Assembly: GCA_030295235.1 (NCBI GenBank)
Contig: AP026157.1
Span: forward strand, 62,001 to 126,000
Direction: 5' to 3'
Length of the DNA stretch: 64,000 bases
Source: Fistulifera solaris
Lineage: Eukaryota; Bacillariophyta; Bacillariophyceae; Naviculales; Stauroneidaceae
Shown piece by piece: positions 44,088 through 53,652 of the stretch. The translations under genes and the position numbers were made by a program. Below the pieces are notes generated by a model. That model was not told where the DNA came from. It did no database searches and saw only the letters and a list, made by a program, of their open reading frames with translations. Numbering within the stretch: the stretch's first letter is position 1; each line of letters opens with the position of its first letter.

Positions 44088-45699
44088 TCAATCCGAATCC
44101 CACAAATACTCCTTGATCTCGTTCATCAATTGCACCGACGCCACCGAATCGGACGAAAATTTCCGTGCAAACAGATACCCTCGTTGTCGTGCCAACACCA
44201 GTTCATCCCACAATTCATCCCCCCTGAATGTAATGCGGTTGCTGTGACGTCGTTTGAAAATACGGATCTTCCATTCGATAACAAATACTCTCGTTGCGTT
44301 CCAGGACGGCATTCTTCATGGAACCTTGACACGTCGTTTCACCACCCCACAATTGAAACATATTTCCCGGCACTTGCAAGGCTTGTTCTTGATACCCAAT
44401 CAACGTCAAGGCCGCAATCCAATTCCGTTCTTCCACACAACAACAACACGAGTACTTCGAATACGCCAACAATTCCCTGACTTTCGCGGAATGCAATAAT
44501 TTGTGTATAACATGATGACTGTAGATACCCACATTCCCCGAATGCGTCTTGTGTTGCATGGCTTCTTCAATGAACTCGGGAATTTCCACGTGCGCCGCCC
44601 ACGCCCGCGGCAATCGCACGTGATACGGTGGACTGTTGGACGTCAACAAGACCCGACGTCGTTTCAAAAATCCCGTTTGATCACTTTGCACGGTCTTTCC
44701 TCGATGCGTCATGGCGCCCAACCACACTTGTTGATACGGACTGACGTGTTCGGTGGTAGCCGAAGAAGCATCTTGCGTTGCGGGCCGTTCTAACAAACGC
44801 TCCAACAATTCCGTCGCACTCACGAGTGGCATCGCGGCACCATCCAAGAGTACGACAAAATCGTACGGCAACTCCCATTCGATGGTCATCCATCTTAATA
44901 TCTGTAAATTGATGCGTGTGACGGTATCCGTCTGATACAAGATGGTCCCAAATTGCAAGACGTGCACGTAGGGTGCGTAGGTTTCGGCCAGTTGTTGGAC
45001 TTGTTGTTGAAATTCGGCACTCACATGTCGATCGAGATGAATGATGCAGTAGACGTGTTCGGGTAAATAGAGGGCATCGATTAACTCGGTCAATTGTTGA
45101 ATATCTTGATAAGCCACAATGACGACGGCCAATTGTCCCCGCACTTTTGGTCGTGTCGTCGGTGCCGTTCGTTCGTATTGCATGTTGTAATCACACCACT
45201 TTTGATCCATGGCGTACATTTCCAGTATTTGCCCGACCAACTCTTCTTTTGCCGCTGCCGTAGTCACATTCAAAGAGGACCAACTGTCGAACAGAGGCAC
45301 AAAATAGGCATCTTGAAAATGCGACAATTGAAAGGAAGTAAAATCACAATGCTTCAATTCAATGATATCGCCGGGCCACGGATATGTCGCAGGATTCGTG
45401 CTATTTTCTAAAAATTGCAGTAGTGGATGCACGCTGATTGTTGCTTGAGGAGTTGTCATTGTCGGCAAAATAATAGTCAAGGGACTACTCGATTGCTTGA
45501 ATTGATAACGGACATAAAATAATAAAGGAATGACGGACGATACACTCAGCATTTGCAGCATCAGCCATAGATTGCGTCGTGGCGAAACGATTGTGCGTTC
45601 TTTCGGTTTCAGGGTCGTCGAATAATCAGACGCGTTATCGTAGTGATTTCGCAACGAACGTCGACCTCGCAATCGTTGCGACGACGACGGTTCGTTCAT
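44088..45699 (-). CDS. GT14 core-2/I-branching (xylosyltransferase-like) glycosyltransferase, 3' frameshift
   Basis: Type II membrane protein, probably Golgi. A basic N-terminus (RLRGRRSLRN, PRRN) is followed by one membrane segment (about res 45-65, LMLQMLSVSSVIPLLFYV) and a lumenal catalytic region. The GT14 pattern is visible: AVVIVAYQDIQQLTELIDALY (res ~160-180), IIHLDRHVSAEF, WMTIEWELPYDFVVLLDGAAMPL (in relatives 'LSGxDxPL', so the acidic residue here is shifted or lost), RVLLTSNSPPYHVRLPRAW and the late region WIAALTLIGY. The main frame stops at 44215 after 'HYIQGG'. The G6 run on the coding strand (44219-44224) is one base too long: the next frame gives 'DELWDELVLARQRGYLFARKFSSD' ending at 44088, and LFARKF is the usual GT14 C-terminal motif. 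I therefore extend the gene to 44088. Acceptor and product cannot be told. Confidence 0.75.
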
Positions 45700-46245
45700 A
45701 TTCTTTCTTTCGTTCGTCGACCTTCTTTCTCTCTATCTTTTTAAGAATGCGTGAAGGGAAAGAGAGTGATACAAGCGGAAGTGAAATAGAATGAGAAGAG
45801 CGATAGCGACTCGCTGTTTTTGACGACCATCATCCTCATGGTCGTCGCTCGCGTCGTGCTTTTTGGGTTCACAATGCTCGTACTGTGTGTTCAAGAGTAG
45901 GCGTGTCCATGCCGTCCATGATGATGGACCTAGGGATCATATAATCAACCTAGTAGAAAGTCATTGAGTATCGACGACTGACACAAAAACAACCATTTCA
46001 TGCTTTTCTTGACGCAACAATCGTTAAAAATCCTCCCAATTACTTCAAGCTTGGCATGAAAGTCAACCATTTTCGAGAAGGAATACGGTAAAATGCACTC
46101 ACGACTAAATCCAGTCGGGGTTAAATTCCGCTTACACCGCAGAGTCTGTTTGTAACCCGGAGCTAATAATTGATCGCGACGACAAACATGCGTTGCAAAA
46201 ATAAAACAAAAAGCAGTGCCGTTTGCTATCATCCATCGTGTCCAA
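45700..46245. other. divergent intergenic region (glycosyltransferase / pyridoxal kinase)
   Basis: Shared 5' region of two divergent genes. Contains CACGACT (46100) and AGTCGGG (46113-46119), a variant of the dispersed palindrome. No gene. Confidence 0.45.
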
Positions 46246-47283
46246 ATGAAGCGCGTTTTATCAATTCAATCACACGTCGTGTCGGGATGTAAGTGCGTGG
46301 ATGGCGGCGGCAACTCTTTGCAAAAGCGAAAGAGCCGAAGTTGAATTATTCGTTCGATTGTGATGTTTATGCTTTTGATGTGTGCTCTCATATGCATTCG
46401 AATTGCTGTCAAAAACATCTCACCTTCTCTCTGCAAATAAATAGACGTCGGCAACAAAGCGGCCGTCTTTCCAATGCAATTGCACGGATGGGATGTCGAT
46501 GTTTTGAATTCAGTACAATTCAGTAATCATACCGGATATGCTTCCTTTCAAGGAGAACGATTGTCGGGGTCGCTGCTGTTGCAGTTATTAAAGGGATTGC
46601 AAGACAATGATTTGTTGTCTGCCGACTACTTATTGACGGGCTATGTGGGATCGGAAACGTTTTTATCGTCCATTCTACAAGTGTGGCAACAATTGCTTAT
46701 TCAGAAGCCGCACGCGAAGTATGTCTGCGATCCCGTCTTGGGAGATCAAGGACGATTCTACGTTCCCGAGTCTTTAGTACAAGTGTACAGAGAACAAGTG
46801 ATACCGCAAGCGACCATTGTGACACCAAATGCGTTTGAATTGGAACAATTGACGGGCTGTGAACCGATTTCGACGTTGGAAATGGCGCAACGACAGTGTC
46901 ACGTCTTGCACGATATGGGACCTTCGATCGTCTTTTTGACGAGTTTCCAACCGCTGGGCCAAGATGTCATGATGATCTTGGCGTCGCAGCGCACTGAATC
47001 AAGGACACAATGCTGGAAATTGGAATGCCCCGTCTTGCCGGGTTCGTTTACCGGAACGGGGGATTTGTGTGCGGCATTGATTTTGGTCCATTCCGCGAAT
47101 CATCCGAACGATCTAGCGACCGTCTTGGAAAAAGTCGTCAATACCGTGTATGCCGTGTTGGAAACGACGTTGGAGTATGCCGACAAGGACGACTCGACCG
47201 TGAAAGCGAGAGAATTGCGGTTGATTCAAAGTAAAGATGTCATGGAACATCCTCCAAAGCGATTTCGGGCCGTGCTATTGTGA
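46246..47283 (+). CDS. pdxK: pyridoxal kinase, one intron
   Basis: ATP-dependent phosphorylation of pyridoxal (and pyridoxine/pyridoxamine) in vitamin B6 salvage, cytosolic. Exon 1 is 46246-46288 (MKRVLSIQSHVVSG). The intron is 46289-46444 (GTAAGT...AATAG, 156 bp) and splits a Tyr codon. Exon 2 is 46445-47283. The joined protein is 293 residues, the usual length. Family signatures: the N-terminal SIQSHVVSGYVGNKAAVFP with the substrate-site Ser and Tyr; WDVDVLNSVQFSNHTGY; YVCDPVLGDQGRFYVPESL; the AT-rich loop ATIVTPNAFELEQLTG; and FTGTGDLCAALIL, which carries the catalytic Asp in GTGD. Without the intron the first 24 residues including the substrate-binding segment would be missing, which strongly supports the exon model. 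No targeting peptide. Confidence 0.92.
46289..46444 (+). other. spliceosomal intron of the pyridoxal kinase gene
   Basis: 156 bp, GTAAGT donor and TAG acceptor, phase 1. It contains in-frame stops, and its removal joins VVSG to YVGNKAAVFP, a continuous conserved motif of pyridoxal kinases. Confidence 0.9.
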
Positions 47284-48794
47284 GAAGCGATCGCTAGAGA
47301 AGAAAAGAGAGCGATGGAACGAATAGCAGGTACTCATGCAAACGCAATCTGCACTGGACTTGTCGGAGCGACATGGAGCAAGGAGGAAGACTTGCTAGTC
47401 TAACCTTAGCAACATCTCGCAAAAAGCCAAAGGACCAGCATGAACCGTGAATCACTAAACAATGTCCGTCATGTCATAGAGCAGCTATAGGTTTCGTGTC
47501 GCGTGGCGACGCAAAGACAAGATCCATAGTCGGTGAGTGAGTCGAAAGGATTTATTGCTCACCTTTGAAAGAGATATTTGGAAAAGAGGCATAAAGAAGC
47601 CGAACTAATGTCGGTTCTGGACTTTACTCCGTTTGTTGGTTTCATTAAAGTTTTATTGTTGTACTTCAAAAACAAAGGGTAGAATAGCTTCGCCGCCAAA
47701 GCCCATAGCCACGGATGGGCCGTTATTAAGTGCCCTTAACTTCACAGTTCAATGAGGCTACTGATCAAAAACACAGGCGATCAAAGGTAAGCGGGCGGCC
47801 ATTATCCGGCGTTCGGAATCCTTTCGCTACGGGCTTTTTAGAATTCTTTTTCTTAGGCCGATTTGGTTCCCGAATGACGATTGGTACCTGAATTCGTCGT
47901 CGAGCGTTGTCCTAGTTACATATATACCCAGCGATGCCGTTTTCTTGCCGTTTCTATGCTATTTCCGTACTTTTGATTTTTGATGGCCTTTTGTCTTTTC
48001 CCATCTTGCTAACTTCTCCGTCGTCTTGGTTGGAGCTGTGCCAATAGATCTGAACGATGTTGATTTGTTTCACTGGGAGTTGGACCAATCAAAGGCATAA
48101 AAACGCTTTGGGGAATCGACCAGACTTTTTACCAGTCAGCAGTACTTACGAGTGCCATGACGTGTAATATGGCTTTAACGCATCCTAGCGGATTGAAATA
48201 GCGTTAAGTCCATGAGGTACACATCACTTTGATAGAAACCATTCTAGCTTTCCCTGACAGTAACATACTACGTATAACATACAAAAAGCAGACAGCAAAC
48301 AGCAAGCACGCGCAAAGCTACTACGTAAATGAGCGATGTCCGCGATGGATCGGAATTTCTATTGTTTTTTAGGTATCAGATTACAAAGCAAGAGCGCAAG
48401 GAATATGTTTCTCGTATAGACCATCTGTAAAAAGTGTAACATGGTTGCACTTCAAAACGCTAGTTCCAGCAAGCGTTATGAATGTGTGACTCCCGGCGTC
48501 TTGTTTTATCTACTCTTTTGCACAGTAAATAATATCATCGAAGCCTTTGGGAGCGTTTGATAGGAGCCTCTCTTCGTCAGTGCGGAAGAATTGGTAGAAC
48601 AACGCCGATGCCTCCCTCAGATTTATGGTGCACCAGGCACACCGTTTGCACGGGACGTGTGACCCACAAAAAGTGCGTAATTCGGAAAGGAAGAGGAAAA
48701 GAAAGGATACGCCAATTGTTCGCCCTTGCGCTCACAATACCAGTCACCATCCAATTTTGTGGATTCGATCCGATCCATTCATAGCTAAACAACC
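47284..48794. other. 1.5-kb region without a supported gene
   Basis: The longest gene-poor stretch in the right part. Both strands carry only short ORFs. The small minus-strand ORF near 48577-49110 overlaps the supported plus-strand gene and looks like its shadow. I see no tRNA-like or repeat structure by eye. It could hold a non-coding RNA or long UTRs of the flanking plus-strand genes. Confidence 0.4.
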
Positions 48795-49283
48795 ATGAAC
48801 GTGAGCCCCAATTCAAATGACCCGCTCGCCCCGTGTCTGCGAGTCGCTCCCTTGACGCCCGGCAAAAAGCGACGAGAGTCGCTGACCATCTCGATTCAGC
48901 CAGAACTTGAGGATGAGCCAGAAGATGCACCGGTAAGGATACGCCACATCCTCCGCAAGTCTCACTCGTACGATGGCGCTCCCCAAATACCGTCGCGAAA
49001 CGGCAGTTCTTCACCACAGCGACCCAACACCAACCGCATAAACTCGCTTTGTAGCATGACCGAGTCGCGATGGTCGGATTCCTACCACGTCGTGATGGAT
49101 GAAAGTCCACAACGAAAGTTTACGGTGCTGTCACGTGAAAGCAGCACGCCGGTGACTCCCGGAACCTTCCGAAGATCGTTTACGAAACCGATCCGCCGCC
49201 CGTCCTCGTTGTTACCTGAAGTTGTGCATGTTCCGATGTTGATAAGTGATGAAGATGACTTGTCGGATATTGAACAGCCTTGA
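48795..49283 (+). CDS. hypothetical disordered protein (162 aa)
   Basis: ATG-started frame. The product is rich in Ser, Pro, Arg and Glu with no hydrophobic core, so it is probably disordered. Several basic-directed Ser/Thr-Pro sites (PLTPGKKRRESL, DESPQRKF, TPVTPGTFRRSF) look like kinase targets, and the C-terminus is acidic (ISDEDDLSDIEQP). No known family. A second short ORF follows 75 bp downstream on the same strand. The coherent composition is the main support. Confidence 0.5.
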   Translation: MNVSPNSNDPLAPCLRVAPLTPGKKRRESLTISIQPELEDEPEDAPVRIRHILRKSHSYDGAPQIPSRNGSSSPQRPNTNRINSLCSMTESRWSDSYHVVMDESPQRKFTVLSRESSTPVTPGTFRRSFTKPIRRPSSLLPEVVHVPMLISDEDDLSDIEQP

Positions 49284-49357
49284 TATACGCCATATCAAGA
49301 CCTAGGTGAACGCTTTGTAAATTAACCATATTGTAGCCGATATAATGCACATGATCG

Positions 49358-49708
49358 ATGAGTACTCTAGATATTTTAACAGTTCCAGTCTCGATGCAAG
49401 CCGAGGCATCTAGTGTTACCACTGCTACGCAGCTTCTTCTAGAAACTGTATTGCAGGAGTTGAATGAACGAAATACAAGTGATTTTGTGAGATTGACAGC
49501 TTCGAGAGATGATGAGTTCAGACTTTTACTAAATGCGGAGAAACCTAGACCCCTAGATCGATGCCCTCCCATCTCCCATCACGCGAAACATCAACGTTCC
49601 TCCTCAACGACGACTTTGCGTCGTAGCGTTACCCAAGGACTTAGATTTCGGCCCGAAAATTCGGAGTCGTTCCCTACTTCAGATATAATACTAAACGACG
49701 GAGTATAA
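49358..49708 (+). CDS. hypothetical protein (116 aa)
   Basis: ATG at 49358. The first half could be helical (ATQLLLETVLQELNERNTSDFVRLTASRDDEFRLLL). The second half is Ser/Arg-rich and likely disordered. It follows the 162-aa ORF in the same direction and in a different frame. The two might be parts of one gene joined by an intron or broken by an indel, as both have Ser/Arg-rich regions, but I see no clear splice pair. Low certainty. Confidence 0.35.
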   Translation: MSTLDILTVPVSMQAEASSVTTATQLLLETVLQELNERNTSDFVRLTASRDDEFRLLLNAEKPRPLDRCPPISHHAKHQRSSSTTTLRRSVTQGLRFRPENSESFPTSDIILNDGV

Positions 49709-49900
49709 CCTAACGTGTAGTATCCTTTTGCACACTTCACCACAAAGTTTCCAGTCACTCATCTTTTCGAATTTTTCGAAAAAAACATTCGTCGCTGTTT
49801 GTCGTCTCGTCTCATTCGTACATGGTAAACTTCCTTGAGCGGGTTCGCATCCTCTCCTCTGACTTGATTATTATCAAATAAAATACTCAGCCTCAACAGA

Positions 49901-51085
49901 ATGTACGGCTCCTACGAGGACGAATACCGGAATACGGAAGGGAGAGACTTGGATGTCTCCGTTGACCGCGTTTTGAAGGACGACGACGACGACGAGCCAA
50001 GGAAAGTACGACGGATCGGTGGGCGTTTTCTGGCGATCGGAGCCGTGGTAATCATTTTGATGGCAGCGACAGTCGGAGTGGCGGTTTGGTTGCGTCAAAG
50101 CAATCAAGAAACGATTCCAACAGGCAATGCACCCATCGCTTTATCGACGCTGAATCAACGCAACACCGTCGACGATTGTTGGATCGCGTTTTACGGCAAT
50201 GTCTACGACATGACTCAATACAATCATCCCGGGCCACAAGCTTTGGTCACGGCGTATTGTGGATCTGATGCGACGGCGGAATACGCAGCAGTGCATCCGG
50301 AAGTGTACATGCGCACCATTGAGCATCTGTATATCGGTGTCTATGCGGAGTCGACGAGCAATCGGGGGACCAAAATCAAACTAATGGTGAGTGCATGTGT
50401 GTATATGGCCATTATGCAAGGTCTTGGTCATAGTTTTTGTCTCTTAACCGATTCTTGTTTGTCACTCTAGCGTCCGATGAGAGTGGAGCAGCACCCACTG
50501 TTGCCCCGACGACAGACGCGAATGAAAATCAAATTCCATCCAACAATGCTCCCGCCTTAACGGGTAGCGACAACGTTCCCAGTGAACCATCCAATGGGCC
50601 ATCGACAAATGTAGAAGGCAACGAGAATTTGCCTTCCATCAGTAGTACTGTTGTCGAAGACCCCAAGGTTGATGTTCCTGCCGATACGAATGATGCTGAG
50701 GACCCAGACGATACAGAAAATGATACCAATGCACCTGTCAATAACGGAGGGATTTTTCGGGAACGGTGGCGCGACTCAGGATGAGGCACCAGATAATAAC
50801 AGCGATACTATGAATGGCGACGAGATGGACGACGTGAAAGACAATGATCGCGAGGAGGACGAGGGCGATAACAACGACGACGATGATGATGACGAGGATG
50901 AGGGTGACGACGACGAAGAGGATGATGAGGAAGATGAGGATCGGGAGGAACGAACGTCGAATGTCAGAGGAGAAGATGTGGACAAAAATAAGAATAAGAA
51001 GAAAAATAAGAAAAAGGACAAGGAGAACGATAAGAAGGACAAGAAAAAGAAGAAAAGACGATTGATTAAGCGAATATGGTCCTGA
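49901..51085 (+). CDS. membrane-anchored cytochrome b5-like protein with acidic/basic tail, intron and frameshift
   Basis: Exon 1 (49901-50386): acidic cytosolic N-terminus, one membrane helix (about res 43-66, FLAIGAVVIILMAATVGVAVW), then a b5-like heme domain, NTVDDCWIAFYGNVYDMTQYNHPGP (first heme His in HPGP, where most members have HPGG) and DATAEYAAVHPEVYM (second heme His). Intron about 50387-50481 (GTGAGT donor; acceptor GATGAG keeps frame, whereas the better-looking CTCTAG at 50470 would not). Exon 2: a Pro/Thr/Asn-rich linker. A TTTTT run (50753-50757) one base too long breaks the frame; the next frame continues 'GNGGATQDEAPDNNSD' into a ~70-residue Asp/Glu block and a ~35-residue Lys block ending RRLIKRIWS. 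Membrane topology and electron partner unknown; the double-charge tail is unusual for b5 proteins. Confidence 0.65.
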
Positions 51086-51405
51086 TTTTACGGCTATGAT
51101 GAGCACATGCTTCAGTGGTAATCAGGAGTTGCGGCTCTCATTACAAGACATTGACATGTGGATGAAGCGTCTCAATTGACACGGATTGTCGATCTCAACC
51201 AATTCATGTTTCGACTGACAACAAATCCCAACACAAACGCAAGAAGCCGCGTAAACGGACAGGATTTTCATTATACATTAGATATAAATGTATCATTATC
51301 TTCTCACGGCTCCGACCAATATCAATATGATGTCGTGAGCGAAACTAAGCACCACCCCACTTTCATGTACCAAGCCAAAAGAACGTTTGTGGTCGCCCAT
51401 ATCGT

Positions 51406-52986
51406 TTACGGCTCATCGTTGGCAAGTGAGTAATTCTTCTTCATATGTGGAAACGCATCCGCCTCCGTGGTGATAGTGATTTCCGTCTCTTGAGAATCCG
51501 TCGTCGAAGTCGACATCGCTGTTCTCTTGGACGCCTTCCATTTTCCTTCCATCTCAATGACTTTGTCGTTTTCTGTGTTATCCAAGTCGGCGAGCATGGG
51601 ATTGACGCCTTCCGCCAAAACCTCCTTATAAAAATCGCACACTAGGGCTCGTTGTTGTGCACTCTCTAAAAATTCTCCTCGTAGAAACAGCACTAATGCC
51701 AGAATGAAATGGGCATACGCCAAATGTCGCCCAATGACATTATATGATGTATAAATAATAGCGGTGTATGAGCGAATAGCTTGACGCGTATGTACTTCAG
51801 CCAAGACGAATTCTTTGTTACGCATATACAATAGTCCCAAATCGGCATGTAATCCAGCAACATATTTGTGATCTCCTTCATACGACGATGATGACAAAGC
51901 TGCATCCGCGGAAGCTTCTAGCAATACATTTTCATACTCTTGAATACTTTCGCGTCGCACTTCATCGTCGTCGACATTCACTCCTTGTAGAAGTATGGGT
52001 CGGCTGATTAAGGGCTCCAGTTGACTGCTCATCGAGCGCTTTTGGTAATATTCCATGGTAGTTTGATACGACTCTTTCGCCTTCTCGTATTGCGCCATTT
52101 GTAAATAAAGATCCGCTTGACTGAACAAGGCTTGTGCGAAATGGATCAGTAGGCGGTCGTCTTGAAATCCAGTGCGTTCTTCTTCTTCATAGCATTGTAG
52201 AACGGGCTGTAAGGCTTGTAATGCAACATCAAATTTTCCCAACATGGTGGCCGCTGTAGCCGCATTCAACCAGCCTGCAATGCGTTTTTCTTGTAATTCC
52301 TGCAGGTCCTCGCCAGACAGTGACGGTAAAGCTGGTTCCAAATGCAGAATCAATCCTTCTTGTAACAAATTATATGCTTGCATAGGTTTTGCTACTTCCG
52401 TGTAAAAAGCACCTTGTCGCATGCACACAATGCCGTATCCAATACCAAAAGGAACCACTTGTTTCGACTGCTCCCAAGCCTCCAGCATGCGTTGCTCCCA
52501 CTTCAACGCGCTGAAAATGTCATCATTGCTAAATGCTGATTGCCACAGCAAGTAGTAGACTTCACCCATTTGATAATACAAGGAAGCAACCTGACCTTTG
52601 TCATCCTCATACACACGAATCGCTCGTTGAAGAATGTCAACGGAAGCAAGCAAGTGATTCTCTCGTGGCTGGTGCAACACATTCAATTGTTCTTGTAGTT
52701 GCGCTCGCTCTTCTTTCGATAAGGTAGGCGACTTGAGTTTCAGTTGTATATACTGCAATGCTAAATCATTTAGTTTTCGTTCGTGTTCTTGTTGCGTTGA
52801 GAAGGGTGGTTTGGATCTCAGTTGAAGATACTGCGATTTTAGATCTTGCAGTTGTTGTTCGTGTTTTTTCTTCTCATGGTCGATGCTGCCATGGACCCCC
52901 GTGCTCCTTGCCGGCAGCCAAGGAATGCAGTGATGAATGACTGGCATGCCCACCAAGAGAAAGAATAGAAAGCGAGTTGATATCAT
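51406..52986 (-). CDS. TPR protein 1 with signal peptide (526 aa)
   Basis: Start at ATG 52984-52986 (MISTRFLFFLLVGMPVIHHC, a signal peptide); the longer frame upstream begins with a non-ATG codon. After a coiled-coil-like Gln/Lys-rich region with an internal repeat (QLQDLKSQYLQLRSKPPFS and KLNDLALQYIQLKLKSPTLS), TPR-like helices follow: ASVDILQRAIRVYE...ASLYYQMGEVYYLL, RIAGWLNAATAATMLGKFDVALQALQPVL, YAxQALFSQADLYLQMAQYEKAKESYQTTMEYY, DLGLLYMRNKEFVLAEVHTRQAIRSY, and HFILALVLFLRGEFLESAQQRALVCDFY. TPR domains bind proteins; secretory-pathway TPR proteins of this type have no known role I can name. One of five paralogues in 51.4-60.7 kb. Confidence 0.8.
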   Translation of the reverse strand: MISTRFLFFLLVGMPVIHHCIPWLPARSTGVHGSIDHEKKKHEQQLQDLKSQYLQLRSKPPFSTQQEHERKLNDLALQYIQLKLKSPTLSKEERAQLQEQLNVLHQPRENHLLASVDILQRAIRVYEDDKGQVASLYYQMGEVYYLLWQSAFSNDDIFSALKWEQRMLEAWEQSKQVVPFGIGYGIVCMRQGAFYTEVAKPMQAYNLLQEGLILHLEPALPSLSGEDLQELQEKRIAGWLNAATAATMLGKFDVALQALQPVLQCYEEEERTGFQDDRLLIHFAQALFSQADLYLQMAQYEKAKESYQTTMEYYQKRSMSSQLEPLISRPILLQGVNVDDDEVRRESIQEYENVLLEASADAALSSSSYEGDHKYVAGLHADLGLLYMRNKEFVLAEVHTRQAIRSYTAIIYTSYNVIGRHLAYAHFILALVLFLRGEFLESAQQRALVCDFYKEVLAEGVNPMLADLDNTENDKVIEMEGKWKASKRTAMSTSTTDSQETEITITTEADAFPHMKKNYSLANDEP

Positions 52987-53652
52987 CGTGTCCGGCAAAT
53001 GGTAATACGACGCAATAGAAGGAACAAAGAATGATAACCACACAAGTGCGCCACGTTTTATGCCTCTGGTCAGACTTTTCTGTGAAGGGTTCGCACTTTC
53101 GCGTTCTTACGCTTTTGAGGTATAGCTTACGTGACGTATTACGCGATCAACTATCAGCTAACCTCTCCCATTTGACACGATACGACACAGGGAGAGTGGC
53201 ATCTTTTAGCGGCGATCGAATTTGACCTATAATGCGCTTGAATGCACCGCGGAAGGTACGGCAACGTGCTCGCGGGTTTACGCCGGAAGCTGATGTTGGG
53301 GGTACGCGGGAATGCAAAATACAATGGCAAGTCACCCAACATGACGAATGAAAGTCTCATTTTGCTTGGGATGTGCTTTTGCATTCCGGCTCATCTATCG
53401 TGCGGGTTTAACGCATGAGCTCGCCTACCATAACCTCTACTTCGTGAAACTTGCTGTCGGTATCGGTCGAATGACGGTAAATGTCACTTTGTCGTTTGTC
53501 TTCATATTTTTTAGTTTGCACTGCGCGTTGATTGAAACGAAAGCTGTTCCTGTAGCAAGTCAACGCTATACGAAGGGAAATCGCGAATCTAATTGTTTGC
53601 TCAATAGTTCTTCACCTGTCGTTCTCAAGCTTCAAAGGTTCCCTGCCTCTAG
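52987..53652. other. intergenic between TPR genes 1 and 2
   Basis: About 660 bp. It carries a 110-codon plus-strand ORF (53348-53680) with a hydrophobic stretch but overlapping the end of TPR gene 2 and lacking any similarity, so it is not called. Otherwise nothing. Confidence 0.4.

Noticed and set aside
48577-49110. 177-codon minus-strand ORF
   Set aside because: Antisense to the 48795-49283 ORF, whose composition is more coherent. Treated as its shadow.
51158-51433. 91-codon plus-strand ORF after the b5 gene
   Set aside because: Begins at a GTG, overlaps the end of TPR gene 1, and has no similarity.
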